64,000 bases of DNA from Gordius sp. MW1 (lineage: Eukaryota; Nematomorpha; Gordioida; Gordea; Gordiidae): assembly GCA_964036665.1 (NCBI GenBank), contig OZ038532.1, positions 4,092,001 through 4,156,000 on the forward strand, in the 5' to 3' direction. Below the pieces are notes generated by a model that worked only from the letters and a program-made list of their open reading frames with translations, was not told where the DNA came from and ran no database searches. Positions 36,750 through 49,031 of the stretch are shown one piece after another (within the stretch, counting starts at the first letter, position 1; the number at the start of each line of letters is the position of its first letter). Made by a program: the position numbers and the translations under genes.

Positions 36750-38009
36750 TAATTGCTATGCAATTTATGGGCTCACTTTCCATTCTGTTTGTCCCTCTGT
36801 TCGTGTCAAGCACCGAATGTTTGTCTTGCACCGAATGTCTTGTCACGCTGTTTACTTTTATTATTAATTGCTATTATTAATTTAACTAGTTTTTGGGTTC
36901 GAATCCCGAGTTTTTTTGACTCTTATGATTGTTCTTGTTACTACCATTGATAATAAGACTTTTTGGCCGTCCGCTGGCTGCTGACCAATGAAAAAAATGA
37001 CCATTGGCCAAAATGTGAATCCAAGTTTATTTTTTCGTTTATTTTGACTATTATGATTGTTCCTGTTACTACCATTGCTATTATGACTTTTTGGCCGTCC
37101 ACTGGCTGCTGACCGATGGAAAAAAATGACCATTTGCCAAAATGTGAATCGAAATTATTTTTTTCGTTTTTTTGGCTAACATTGACAATTACCCTATGCC
37201 CTCCCCTAGCAGAGCCTATGCCTCTACTGATATGGGTCCCTGTGCCCCCCCCCCTCTACAAAAGCCTATGCCTCTCCTGATGTGGGTTCGAATCCCGGAG
37301 AGGCCAAATTTTTTTTTATTTTTTTTGTTTAAATTAATATATTGTTCTTGTTAATACCATTGATAATAAGACTTTTTGGCCGTCCGTTGGCTGCTGACCA
37401 ATGGAATGAAATGATCATTGGCCAAAATGTGAATCGAAAATTTTTTTTCGTTTTTTTTTTACTATTATGATTGTTCTTGTTAATACCATTGATAATATGG
37501 CTTTTTAGCCCTCCGTTGGCTGCTGACCAATGGAAAAAAAGGACCATTAGCCAAAATGTGAATCTAAAATTTTTTTTCGTTTTTTTTGACTCTTATGAAT
37601 TTATGTCCATTTCTACCGTGTCCTGGCTGCTGACCAATAAAAAAAAATGACCATTGGCCAAAATGTAAATCGAAAGTTTTTTTTTCATTTTTTTTGACTC
37701 TTATGAATTTATATCCACTTTTACCGTATCCTGGCTGCTGACCAATAAAAAATGACCATTGGCCAAACTGTGAAACGAAGTTTTTTTGTTTTTTTTGACT
37801 CTTTTTGTAAAAATAATTAACTAATCAATTTGCATTTAATACCCCCTTATAGGCATTCTCGCCCCTTCCCACCTTTCTCGCCCATAAATTGCATAACAAA
37901 TATGCTACTTTTATACAGATTATAGAAGAGTTCGCCCTTCCCTTCCCCTCTTCCCTTCCCCTCTTCCCTTCCCCCCTCCCTCCCCACGATGGCCGAAGGC
38001 CCGAGTTTT
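36750..38009 (-). mobile_element. Repeat A, copy 4 (inverted, cuts the Helitron)
   Basis: Starts TAATTGCTATGCAATTTATG directly after the Helitron reading ...LAFTILANI and ends CCGAGTTTT. Monomers are fewer and more diverged. Contains two intact B-box-like GGTTCGAATCC sequences (near 36895 and 37285), the second followed by CCGGAGAGGCC. Confidence 0.82.
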
Positions 38010-38389
38010 TATTACCAATTGATTCTGATTTTAACTAAATATTGTAACAGCCTTCATTTTAATCAAATTTGTAGGTATTTTCATTTTAATACTATAGATT
38101 TTAGGTTTTGACAATATATTATTATACAGACTTTACTAAATTTTTTCTCTACATTGTCGAACAATATAATTGACTTTTATACAACAGCGGTTTATAAATC
38201 ATACACTTTTGTCACCCATTTATGCATATTAAAGCTTAACATCGCGCTTTTTGACCTATGTTACAAATCTATTTATAATGAATAAATATTTCTTTCCTAT
38301 TATCAAGATAGATAATCTTTTACATTAAACATCATTATATTTTTTCACATCATAAACTCTCTTCCAGATGACCCAAATTCTTTCATATA

Positions 38390-39812
38390 AAGTCAAAACC
38401 GTTTAATTGCAAAGCCTTGGGCCTGAAAAAAATTCGCGATTAACCGATATTTCGCGATTAAACGATGGAAATAAAAGTATATATGTACATTATAGAGGTG
38501 GGCGCGGGCCTAATTTTTTATTCACGGCCCGCCCACTCACGGTGGTATTAAAAATTCACGCCCACTCACGCTTCCCACTAAAATTTTTTTTGACCCGACC
38601 CGCCCGCTCACGAAAGGCAATATTTTGATTCACGCACGTCACGCCCGAAAATTCACGGTGTTTTTAAATTTTTCAAAATTGGTAACCTTTAACTCTAACT
38701 CTATACACTTTTTTGAATTTTTTCTATTTATTTCTATAATTCCATAACAAAAAATAAATACAATTTTTAAATCGAAATTTTTATTTAAAAATAGAATAAT
38801 ATCCATGTTTTTTGATTTTAATTGAGTACGCCTTTCCTCCAACAAGCAAATAAAACATATTTAAATTTATGTATTACCATATTTCCATTGATTTATTATT
38901 TTTCATTGGCTGTTGTATTTTGTTGGGTCTAATAGTACTCTAGATCTTTGAGTTTAATTGTTAATAAAGAAATAATTATTATATATCAATATAATATTAT
39001 AAATTCTACTCCTTCACTACTCATACATTACATTAAAGCATTTATTACAAATAATAAAAAGTAAAAACTTTCAATGACATTTGTAAATACTAAAATTTAT
39101 AATTTATTGCGAAGAATTACATTTTCATTGTAAAATAATATATATAATAATAAAATACTTGAAAGAAGATCACTATATACATGTAAATAAGCTTGTTGAT
39201 AAATTTGATTTGAATTTGATCATATAAATTTTAAAAGAAAAAGCTAGCAAAAGTAAAAATAGGTTCACTCGGATGTTGTTTATAAAATGCGAAAGATTTT
39301 TTGTTTTCAAAAACTAATCTTTTTTTTAAAAAAACTAAATTAAATAATAAATAATATATATATTTTTTAAAATTGTAAATCTGCAAATTTATATTAAAAA
39401 AACAATTTTAAAAATTGAAATTTCCGTGATTTTACGAAATTTGTGTTCACGCCCACTCACGCACGGGGAAAATTTTGGAAAGGCCCGTCACGCCCAGTCA
39501 CGCCTAATAATTTAAAATTTCTTCACATTCACGCCGTGACCCACCGTTAATTTCACGGCCCGCGCCCACCTCTAGTACATTATATTAAATATTCATTTAT
39601 AACGCTTCGCAATAAAACGATATTTTATATAATTATCTGGTTGATTTAAGAACTTGAAAATGTTTGTGAATATCCGATATTGTACTATTAAGCGATTTGT
39701 CAATAAACGATGTTTTTGTTAATATTATCGTTAAAAAAAACAAAATGGCGGTTAACTTCGCGATCAAAAGGTTTTTGCGATAATCCGATTTGCGATTAAG
39801 AAGTTTCGACTG
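38390..39812. mobile_element. Pogo/Tigger-like MITE interrupted by a hAT MITE
   Basis: The left end AAGTCAAAACCGTTTAATTG and the right end (reverse complement) CAGTCGAAACTTCTTAATCG align as inverted repeats with TA outside each. Inside are repeats of the type CGCGATTAA(A/C)CGAT. Removing the insertion at 38493-39574 leaves about 340 bp. Terminal CAGTCGAAAC and TA target resemble pogo/Tigger families; no transposase. Confidence 0.65.
38493..39574. mobile_element. 1082-bp hAT MITE, TAGAGGTGGGCGCGGGCC ends
   Basis: TAGAGGTGGGCGCGGGCC at the left and its exact reverse complement at the right, with GTACATTA directly outside both (38485-38492 and 39575-39582). Sub-terminal CACTCACGCC motifs are inverted at both ends; the centre is AT-rich and non-coding. 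Confidence 0.9.
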
Positions 39813-39819
39813 TATGTCC

Positions 39820-41220
39820 TATTAATACGTACTAATTATTTAGCTAATAAGAACTAAGCCAGAGCAACGCTTGGTAGGTCACATCTAGTTAAATAAATAA
39901 GTTTCTATGTATAATTAAAGATGAATTATTGCGCATATAAATATGATTTAAATGATGCTTTACAATTTAATCACAAAAGCTATAAAAAATGTGAGACAAG
40001 CTTTGGCAAATAATTCCAAAACTTACATGTATTTAATTGTTATAAATAGATGATAAGGTTTTTAAACCGCTTTTTATTACTGGTCATAAATATTAGCTTT
40101 TAACCGCGCATTAGTTTAATAAACAGGACAATGCTTTACCTCCTATTACTTATGCATAAACTGAGCCAATTTTTGTATTTGAATCATTTCCGATTGCAAC
40201 TCTAACTCGTTCAAATTAAACACTTGAGAATTCCAACAGGTATATTTATTTTAACAATGAAGTAAAAATACTCGAATTCAATGTTTACAAATAAATTATT
40301 CATTATGATGTAATTAACGCTTTATTGTTTAAATTGTATTAACATACAAAAAATTTAAAAATACTTTATTAAAGCATAAGGCAATAGTTTTAGCTTAAAT
40401 CTTATTTGAATATTAGTTGCTTTTACATACAATTAAAAAAACAATTAACTACAGTCGGAAATAAGAGTTCTCCAAACAGTTTTGCGCAGGCAATTTTAAA
40501 CTAATTTATTTTGATTATAGCTTAAAAATGATGTATATCAAAGTATTAAAAAAAGATTTTGACTTTAGATTCTACAATTTTGTGATATTATGCATTATAA
40601 ATCTCGCTGTCGTAATTAAAATTATAGTATATAATTAATTTTCCTAAATTAATAGTTCTAAAAACTAAACACTTAAATTCCGGCTAGCAAAGTATGAAAT
40701 AAGGTAAATAAATGGGAAGGCTAAGGGCAGAGGATTTATAATAGTTTAATTATGACATCGCAATAAGAAATCAGAATAAATCGGCAATCCTCATTATTCC
40801 GTTACGCTTATTTAAACAATTTATGCATATAAAAACTGTGTTTAAACTTTGCCTTAGGCGTATAACTTTTAATATTTACCAATCAAACTTTAACTCTCGG
40901 TTGCGCACCGTTCTTTAAAATGAAGTAAGAAGGAGTATGGTTGAAATTAAATCAATCGCTTGTGGTTTATATAGACGCTAGGTCGTTGTAGCGCGAAAAT
41001 TAATATCGGTTCGGTGATAAATATAAAAAAGTTTTCTTAGATATTTTGCAAGAATGAGGAGATTTTACCTTATTCTCGAAATTCCAATACAAATGTAAAG
41101 GTAAAATAGCTACAAATTATTTCTGTTTGATAAAACATATATTTATTGGTTTTAATTCAATAAAAATGATTTTCTTTCGGAAAATTAGGACTAAATATCT
41201 CTGAAGTAGCTTGACTAAAC
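39820..41220. other. AT-rich spacer, nothing recognised
   Basis: About 1.4 kb with no supported gene, repeat or RNA. Confidence 0.45.
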
Positions 41221-41228
41221 TATACATA

Positions 41229-42000
41229 GGGGAGACCGGGGCTACTTTAGCCATAAAAAATTAAATCGTGTTTGAAAAAAAACTAAAAATTATTTTTTCA
41301 AATTTTATGTTGGAATCTATTTTTAAAGACTATTTTTAATATAGGAAGAAAATTTGGAGGGAAATAAGCAATAGGTTTTTCACAAAATAAGTTCAAAAAA
41401 AATTAAAATCCTAAATTTTTTAAAAGTGCCCGGGGTTAGTCATAGCCCATAGATTACTCTGACTTTTTCACTTCTTATTAGTGTATGCTAACTCATATCA
41501 ATAAAAAGATTGTTTCTTTATAAAAAAATGTAGAAAATGCAAATGTAATATGAATATTTTTTGTTTTTTAAATCTTGCCATTTGTAAAACACAATGCAAA
41601 AATGGCTAGCAATAGCCCCTTTCCGACTAGCCCCGACCCCTATTTAATAAACAATTAATAATTTAAGATGTTATATTGCATATAAAAATTTTATCATTAT
41701 ACGGTTTTTATATAAAAAATCTCCCTTTATAAGATAAAAGTTAAATCAATCCAAAATATTCAGCCAAAAAAATTTTATATGCAAAATAAAAATTTTTGAA
41801 AAGAGTACTAATAGCCCCGAAAAATCGTTTTTTCTCAATAAAAATTTTAAATTTTATTTTTTCTAAACAAAAAATTTTTTACTTATGTCATATGGAAAAA
41901 TACACATATGGTTTAAATTTTGATTTAATACCATTATTATTTTAAAAAATAATTAGAAAGATAATAGTAACCCCGGGCTACGACTAGCCCCGGTCTCCCC
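41229..42000. mobile_element. GGGGAGACCGG MITE, copy 2 (TA target)
   Basis: AGACCGGGGCTA-type ends are near-perfect inverted repeats (GGGGAGACCGGGGCTA and its mate TAGCCCCGGTCTCCCC), with TA on each side. Co-linear with copy 1 at 16208-17124 but about 145 bp shorter. Confidence 0.85.
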
Positions 42001-42002
42001 TA

Positions 42003-42715
42003 TATATTATATATGAGGTGAGGTATTTGTACATTCATATTTAAGAAATGTTTATAAACAATTTTATTAAGGTCTTATAATAATATTTGTTTAATTTTGC
42101 GGACTAAGGCTTCTATAAATCCAGCATTAACGTTCAGCTATTTTAAATCCTTTCGCTTGAAATATTGACAATAAACGTTAAATATAACTTACCACTCGCT
42201 GCAATCGCGAATCTGTAAGTTTTGCAAATTAAGTTTTAAATATGAACTTACATAATCGAGTATCGTCTGATTTATGAAAGAAAACTAATTATGTTATAAA
42301 AAACCAAGTTTTCAATACTTGATTACTTATTTTAAATCTTTCCCATTGATAAATAATCATGTATAAGAAATAACTTACATCTATTTTTAAAATTGCATCT
42401 ATGCGTGATGTTAAAAGTCCTCAAGGTTTTTTTACCCATACATACATTATAAGACTATTGCTGCAGGGTATTTGATTATTAATGCACAAATCTTTAAAAG
42501 ACGCAAGTGAGTGTCTCAAAAATTTATCATCATAAAGTAATGAGAAAAAAGCTATAAAATTCAATTGAAAGCTTTAAATAGTTAAGCATTTTTAGGGTGC
42601 AAAAAAAGTGCAGGTTTATTAGAAAAATAGCAGCTATTCGTGTAAATTAGTAGCTAGTCATTTTTAACAATAAATAGATTTGTAAAGATCTAGTGACGTA
42701 ATCGCATTAATTCTG
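42003..42715. other. AT-rich spacer, possible promoter of the membrane-protein gene
   Basis: No recognised element. May hold the 5' exons or promoter of the next gene; nothing specific can be supported. Confidence 0.3.
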
Positions 42716-45669
42716 ATGATTCAATCAACAAATTGCTACGTCATAAATATGCTTTATTATACGCTTAAAATTAAAACGGATCTGAACATACTATTATATA
42801 AATTTACATCGCAATTTGTTTTAATGAATTCTCACGATTTGTATCATAAGATTGGGCAAATCAATTTCACAAGCAAAATATCTCCTCTAAAATCCAATAT
42901 CGTTAATCCTCATGCAATTTTTATATCGCAAAAGGTTAAATTAGCTCGAAATTTGGATACATTTCACGCTTTAATAATGAATGAAAGCAAGGCACGAACT
43001 CTGCATTATGAATCGCGGGTCGTCACGAGGGATTATCCAAACTCACTCACAACACCTTATTACATGCGACTGATGCAAGGTGATATTGCTTTTAAATTTA
43101 TTAGTTACTAAAAATCAAAAACTTCGATTAATAAAAATCTCACCAATTATAAAATACTAGGAAAACTTATGGGACCGTTGTAAATTGATGAAAGGAGCTA
43201 TATATTACATTTGAGTTGATGCTAATAATAGTTTTTCATTATTAGCTTGCGAATCATATCTTTGTACCAATCATTTAATTCATTTTTAGAGGTTTTTGAT
43301 TTTGATATAAGTAAATGGAGTATAAAGTGTGCTTGCTTACCCCCAGTGGTTCAAAAACATAACGATCTTAATCCTTTTACTTAGAATTATAAAAAAATAT
43401 ATTTATATCTTATGTAGGTGGGGAGAAAAATGATAGTAGATTTGAATGGACAACAGGGAACATCCTCGGTGCTACTGCATCTCTAATTATTTGCCTTTGT
43501 ATTCTCTTGATATTCGTGGTGTGTCTTCTTCAAACGATCAAAAAGAAATTAAGGTAAAAATCGTATAAGATTTATCAACGATGAAAATGCTAAGCTATCC
43601 TTTTTTTCCCTTAAAAATGTTGTATCTCGCTTAATTAGAAGTAATATATTAGTATATAATTACTCTATATATTGGCGTTTATATCGGTTCTACATATTTG
43701 CAATATATAATACATAAGTGTAGCCAATAGACAATTTAAGGAACGCAACAAAGATGTTAAGATTGACTTAGAGGAAAAAAAGGGGGAGAGGTAAATGATG
43801 ATTTTTTCATATTTTAACAGTTTTTTCTTTAAATTTATAAGAATTCTTAAATGTGATAGTCGCGCTCTCCTACGTCCCTTCCTGGCTAAGCTCATGCCGG
43901 GATTATAGAAATTTAATACTGGTTCAAACACAATATGTGTTCAAATACAAAATTTTCAAGCTAGTTAATATATCAACTCTTTATGTTTATGAATAATTTG
44001 TTTTTCTTAGTAATAAAATAATTTAGAAATTACAGGAATGGCTCACAGATCGTGAGAGATGGCTTGAGTCCTAACATGCACACCATCACTTCAAATACTG
44101 GGGAAGTTAGTTTTATTAACATAGCTGGCAATTTGGTAATCATACCTTCAACCGAAGAACCCCCTCCCTACGAACAAGTATGTCAGATATAAATACTATT
44201 AAGCAAGTCATAAAATTGTTAGGCTTTTGTTTTTGAACTCCAAAGAATAAGTTCTTACATACACACAAAATATGCTTAATTAATATCAACAAATTAATCT
44301 TTACGCCATCCCATTAGTTTTTAAGCCCCTGATCCATTCATAGCTTAAAGAGTTTATGCGTGTTCAGTGTTTTTTTGCAAAGAATAACACATAAGATCGA
44401 TTGCAGATTGCACTTTATACATTAGAAGAGCTAATTATCATAGCAAAAAATTAAAACATTCCAATAAAAACTGATTAAGGAAAGGACACAAACTTTAAAT
44501 GTGATTTTTGCCATTTGTCAGGCACTTAGTTCGCCCAGATTGACGCGTCTGAGTAAGACCAATATGTTAGGAATAAACGCCAAAATAAGCGATAGTTGCT
44601 TGCCAACCTACGAAGATGCCTTGAAGTCGGTTGATCTACAGAGTGTACCCGCTTTATCCGCTAATTCACCTCCTATACTTTCCCCTGCAACCCCTGCTGG
44701 TGATTCACCCTTTACAAAATCTCATTCCACCATTGGCCTCACCAATTTTGCCTTCGATAACGACACGAACCATGATCTATTACAAAATCCGAACAAAATT
44801 TTCGAACCCAACCACGACACTCCATTAACTAGTAGTCAAAGGGAACGAATTGACTATTCAGCTCGCAGGAGTCTGAGTACCATTCCCCCTTTAATGCCAT
44901 CGCCTAATGGCTGGAGCGATAAAATCAATTTATTGTCCAAGTCGGCAATAAAACATATAAAGCAAAATTTATCTTTCAACAAATCTATGCTAAACTCTAA
45001 CGGGCAAATTAATGTCATCCCTATGACGAGAGCTGATGCTGACCGGCCCATGTCGCAGCCTCTGAGCACCCTGGGTACAAATGGGCTTAATAGTCGCCTA
45101 AGTAGTTACTTAACCGAGGGTTCGGTTATCGTTCAAGCCACTATGAGGTCATCGGATAATGTGGGTAATAGAATTACCTATGTCCCTACTACATTAGTAT
45201 CTTCTGCTCAAAATATTCCAAATTTTTTTATATTTCCCGAAACAACTGCAAAAGAATCCGATTTCGATCGAACTCTCGGTAATTTTATTTATATATTAAT
45301 TAGTGGAATATAACAAAAATAATAAAATATTTTGCATTTCAATGTTGTTTAATAAAAAAATATTTTTATTATAAAGAGGCAATTTCCTGTAGCAATAGGC
45401 CTTATTTAAGTCTTAATGGCACATTTATTACCCTACAGTATATCTTTTTATTAAAATATATGTTTTCTTATTAATATATAGAAAGCGACAGACCGCGATC
45501 TAACCCTACACATAAAGAAAGCTTATTTAAGATAACAGGTGGCAACATTAGTAGAAGCAGCAATTTGACATATGTGACTAGTCCTATAGAAACAAACGTA
45601 TCCTTTAATAAGCCAACATCACCACAGGCATTACCTATTATTGGAGATCAATTAAATCTAAACAAGTAA
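42716..45669 (+). CDS. Single-pass membrane protein with PPPY and LPTY motifs
   Basis: Exons (about 42716)-43079, 43418-43553, 44036-44177, 44522-45278 and 45482-45669 join in phase. The first is assigned because its GTGATA donor leaves the phase exon 2 needs (LMQG-GEKNDSRF); its true start is uncertain. It would be the ectodomain, with possible N-glycosylation sites NFT and NES. Exon 2 encodes the membrane segment, GATASLIICLCILLIFVVCL, followed by basic KKKLR, giving a cytoplasmic C-terminus. Exon 3 ends in EEPPPYEQ and exon 4 has SCLPTYEDAL: PPxY/LPxY motifs bound by WW domains of NEDD4-type ligases and similar adaptors. The rest of the tail is Ser/Pro/Asn-rich and disordered. AATAAA overlaps the stop codon (45669-45674). 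I do not recognise the family. Confidence 0.72.
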
Positions 45670-45674
45670 ATAAA
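45669..45674 (+). terminator. Polyadenylation signal AATAAA of the membrane-protein gene
   Basis: AATAAA shares its first base with the TAA stop codon. It is followed by AT-rich DNA. The 3' untranslated region would therefore be very short. Confidence 0.55.
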
Positions 45675-45753
45675 GAATATATATACAATTTATTTTATAA
45701 TATACAAAAAATTACATTCAACCCTAAAAAAATGATATAAAAACGCCCTATAA

Positions 45754-47283
45754 CTAAACGGATGGCATTGATCCGTGTATGGAAGTCGTGTTGGATTTAA
45801 CTATTTCCATTGTGATCTTTTGCCTGGTTAAAAAGTACTCTTTCAAATTTAATGAGACGTTGGAGATCACTTTTCCAATTTGTTTCAGGAGAGTGAGAGC
45901 TTCGGCGCCTAAATTTTCAATTGTGGTTGCCACTACGGGAATGAATATTGTGTCAGCGAGGGACAAATATTTGGTAGTCTTCCTATTCTCTGCACTGACT
46001 ATAAGGTTGGGAGAGGTGTTAGATGGGGCAAATATGTCGACCGTGGTGAAGTCCCAAGTGAGATTCAGTCCACGGGACCATGGGATGAGTGTGACGCCGT
46101 CTGGACTTTTCTTGTTGGTGGAAGGCCGACGGGCTCCAAGGTGTTTGGGTATTCAGCCTTCCTAAAGTACTGGCTGATAATTTTGTTGATCGCCGTGTGC
46201 CTGGGGTTGCGGCCTTTGCTGTTTTGGCAAAGAAGGGGATGACTACCATTGGGTTGGACCGGCTGTTTGCAGAGATCGCATACGAAGGGGAATATTATGT
46301 CATATATAAGACGGAGGCCCATGGCTAGAGCCCTGCACGGGCCGCCCGAAGCCCGATCGGGCTTCGGGCCGGGCTCGGGCAGAATTTAATAAAACAATCG
46401 GGGCTTGGGTCGGGCCTGATGAGGTGGCCCGACTTAAGGCCCGAGCCCGGCCCAATATGACTAAAGCAAACTAATCTTTTATAAAATATGATTTAAACAA
46501 ACTCAACTCGATATTAAATAATTATCTTCGTACATCATACACAATATAGCTTCCAAGCGTCCGATTTCCCCCTGTCTATAATATTTTGACCTAAATTGCA
46601 AATCTTATTCTAGTATTTAAATAAATTTATAGTAGCTATTACTTTAGAAATTTAATAAGGAAATTTGTTAAAAAGTATTTTATTTGGAACTGTTAGATAA
46701 AAAATATTTTATAAAGTTAGATTTCCAGTTTTAAATTATTGGCAGAATAAATTGTAGCGAATGAAAATTAAAATTTTATCTCAAACTTATCCTAGTTGTA
46801 AATTACGATTAATAACAATTTAATGCATTATGTATTTATATGGTAAAATAATTTTCAAAATTTTAAAACAAATTTATGAAAAATTTTTTATTTGAAAAAT
46901 TGGGTCGGGCTCGGGTCGGGCCAAAAATAAAAAAGTTATTCGGGCTAGGGCAAAATAAAAACTGAGACGTCGGGCTCGGATCGGGCTCGGGCAGAAAAAA
47001 AATCATTTGCAGGGCTCTACCTATGGCTATGCTTAACTCCTCCCCAGTCATATGGAGTCCCAAATTCCTGCTCGGGATTGCTTCGAGCCATTCGTAATCG
47101 CTCTTGGAAGAGGCCCAATTGAAAAAAAGTTTTCCCTGAGATAGCGAAGAAAGAAAAGCGAAGGAACGTGCTATTAGAAATAAAGTGAATATTATGAATG
47201 AGAAATTGGATTCCTTTATGTATCATGTTTGTATTAAAGTCTTCATCGGCTTGATTAGATAAATAGGAGGGAAAGAGTATCAA
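45754..47283 (-). pseudogene. C-terminal region of a non-LTR-like RT element, split by a MITE
   Basis: Minus-strand reading with shifts: EYEWLEAIPSRNLGLHMTG-type sequence (DYEWLEAIPSRN) and EELSIA before the MITE, then MGLRLIYDIIFPFVCDLCKQ, a Cys/His cluster (C..C, H.L.C) and GRNPRHTAINKIISQYF, EYPNTLEPVGL. Two more frames give DGVTLIPWSRGL and LSLADTIFIPVV, AEALTLLKQIGKVI. The C..C-H-C cluster followed by (R)PDG...W-D resembles the zinc knuckle plus restriction-like endonuclease tail of some site-specific non-LTR elements; this assignment is inference from motif order. Several frame changes show it is dead. No RT core is present in the window. Confidence 0.55.
46326..47019. mobile_element. 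hAT MITE of the CGGGCTCGGG family (family C), 694 bp
   Basis: TAGAGCCCTGCACGGG left, reverse complement TAGAGCCCTGCAAATG right, flanked by CCCATGGC/CCTATGGC (46318-46325 and 47020-47027; one mismatch). Same family as 32845-33520. Removing it restores the reading EELSIA-MGLRL of the RT-like frame. Confidence 0.9.
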
Positions 47284-47289
47284 TATTTA

Positions 47290-49030
47290 AGTCAACGAGA
47301 CTCCATCTTCAAGAAGAAATTAATATAATAAGCGGTCAAGAGAACTACAGCTTGATCGAGCCCGGTACTATATAGAATTAATTAATTTGTTATGTAGAGT
47401 TAATTTTTTTCTCATTAGTAGGTTTCTAGAAACCTCAACCGCGACCATTGTAGTATCAAACGAAAATAATAGCAAATTACACGTTAGTGAAGACATTGAA
47501 GAGAATATAGATGTACAATGCTGACTTAACAAAACTTGACTTTGTTTAATGTTTATGCTCATGTACTATGATTTATTTTGCACATGATGAATGTAGTTTT
47601 GAATCGTGCGGTCATCAAAATCCACTGTTAATAAATATTATTGTATTATGGTTTTGCCAAAGTTTAAGGGGTAATCTGTGGCACATTTGTTTTCATTAAT
47701 AAATACTGTTCGACAATAAAATTAGAAAGTATAATGATATTTGATTGGTTTTATAAAATTAAAATCGCCCAGTTGTGGAAATAAGTTATATAAAAATATG
47801 ATTGATAGCTATCATATAAATGTACAAAATTGACCGAAAACCACGACAATCTGTATTCTATCGTAACCTGCAGGCCCATACTTGATCCAGGGTCTTTTTC
47901 TCAAAATCTGAATGAAATTAAAAAAGTGAGACTAAGGGGGAAGTGATAAAAAATGAAATCAAATTGGCCTAATATAAAAAACTGCAATAAGGTAAAGTTA
48001 TGTAAGGTTTATTATGTATGTATTAAAAGTATTATAAAAATCTTAATAATTAAAACTACATTGAGATGAAATTAATTGTAAAACAAAAACACGATGCAAA
48101 TATAAAATGAAAGACACCAGTAGACTCAGAAAAACTAGCGGAAAAACGAAGAATGGAAACAAAACAAAAAAATTTATTGGAATAATGAAAGAGTAAAAAT
48201 TTGGTTTTAAGCATACTGTAATCGTAGAACACAATCATTGGATAGTTTTGCTACTATCATGAAGTTTCATTTATAAATTTGTCTATTAGGCCAAACCATG
48301 ATTTATATTTATCAAGTATTTGTGTCTAAGCTTGGGTTGGACTACTCAGAGCAATTTCGCACAATCTGTATAAGACATTAAGGCATTATCTACCTAATGA
48401 TCACCTCGATTTTGTCTTTCAACTGTCATCGTATTAATTTTTTGCTAGATCGCCTAGTTGTTATTAATTCTCCACACCTGGGCATTAGTGGTTAGCCATC
48501 CTTATGCCCTCTCCTGCGACTCTTCACTCAACATATACAACAAAATACAGGTTCAATTTGAAATAACTATATACAATTGTGGCTTTCTTACAGCTTGAGA
48601 GGGACTTTCTGTCGTTATTAATAGATTTTTGCAAATAGCATTAATCTTAGGTTATTGTGAAAACGGCTGTTATGATTATATAATAATAGATTTCCTAAAT
48701 AAATATATTGACTTAAAAATAAAAATTACAGACGATGTTTGTTGAAAATATCAGTAAAAGATTCTCAGCTCTTTGAAATATATAAACATCCTAGGGTTAA
48801 ACTTATACAATTTAGTTAAGTCAAGGATGTTATGGACGCGTTTATTTGAACTTAAACATAATGTGACCCCACCAGTTATTTGATCCCGTACTTGTTATTG
48901 AAACCCCGGTGAGCAGCCAAATGAGGAGAAGCGACAATATTAAGCAGGATTTGAGTAGGAGTAGAATGCTTAATAATATTTAGGGATAAATAAATTGATA
49001 ACTTAATTTTTTGTTAGCAATCATTATAAA
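47290..49030. other. Spacer, nothing recognised
   Basis: About 1.7 kb of AT-rich DNA between the RT-like remnant and repeat A copy 5. Short frames only. Confidence 0.4.
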
Positions 49031-49031
49031 A

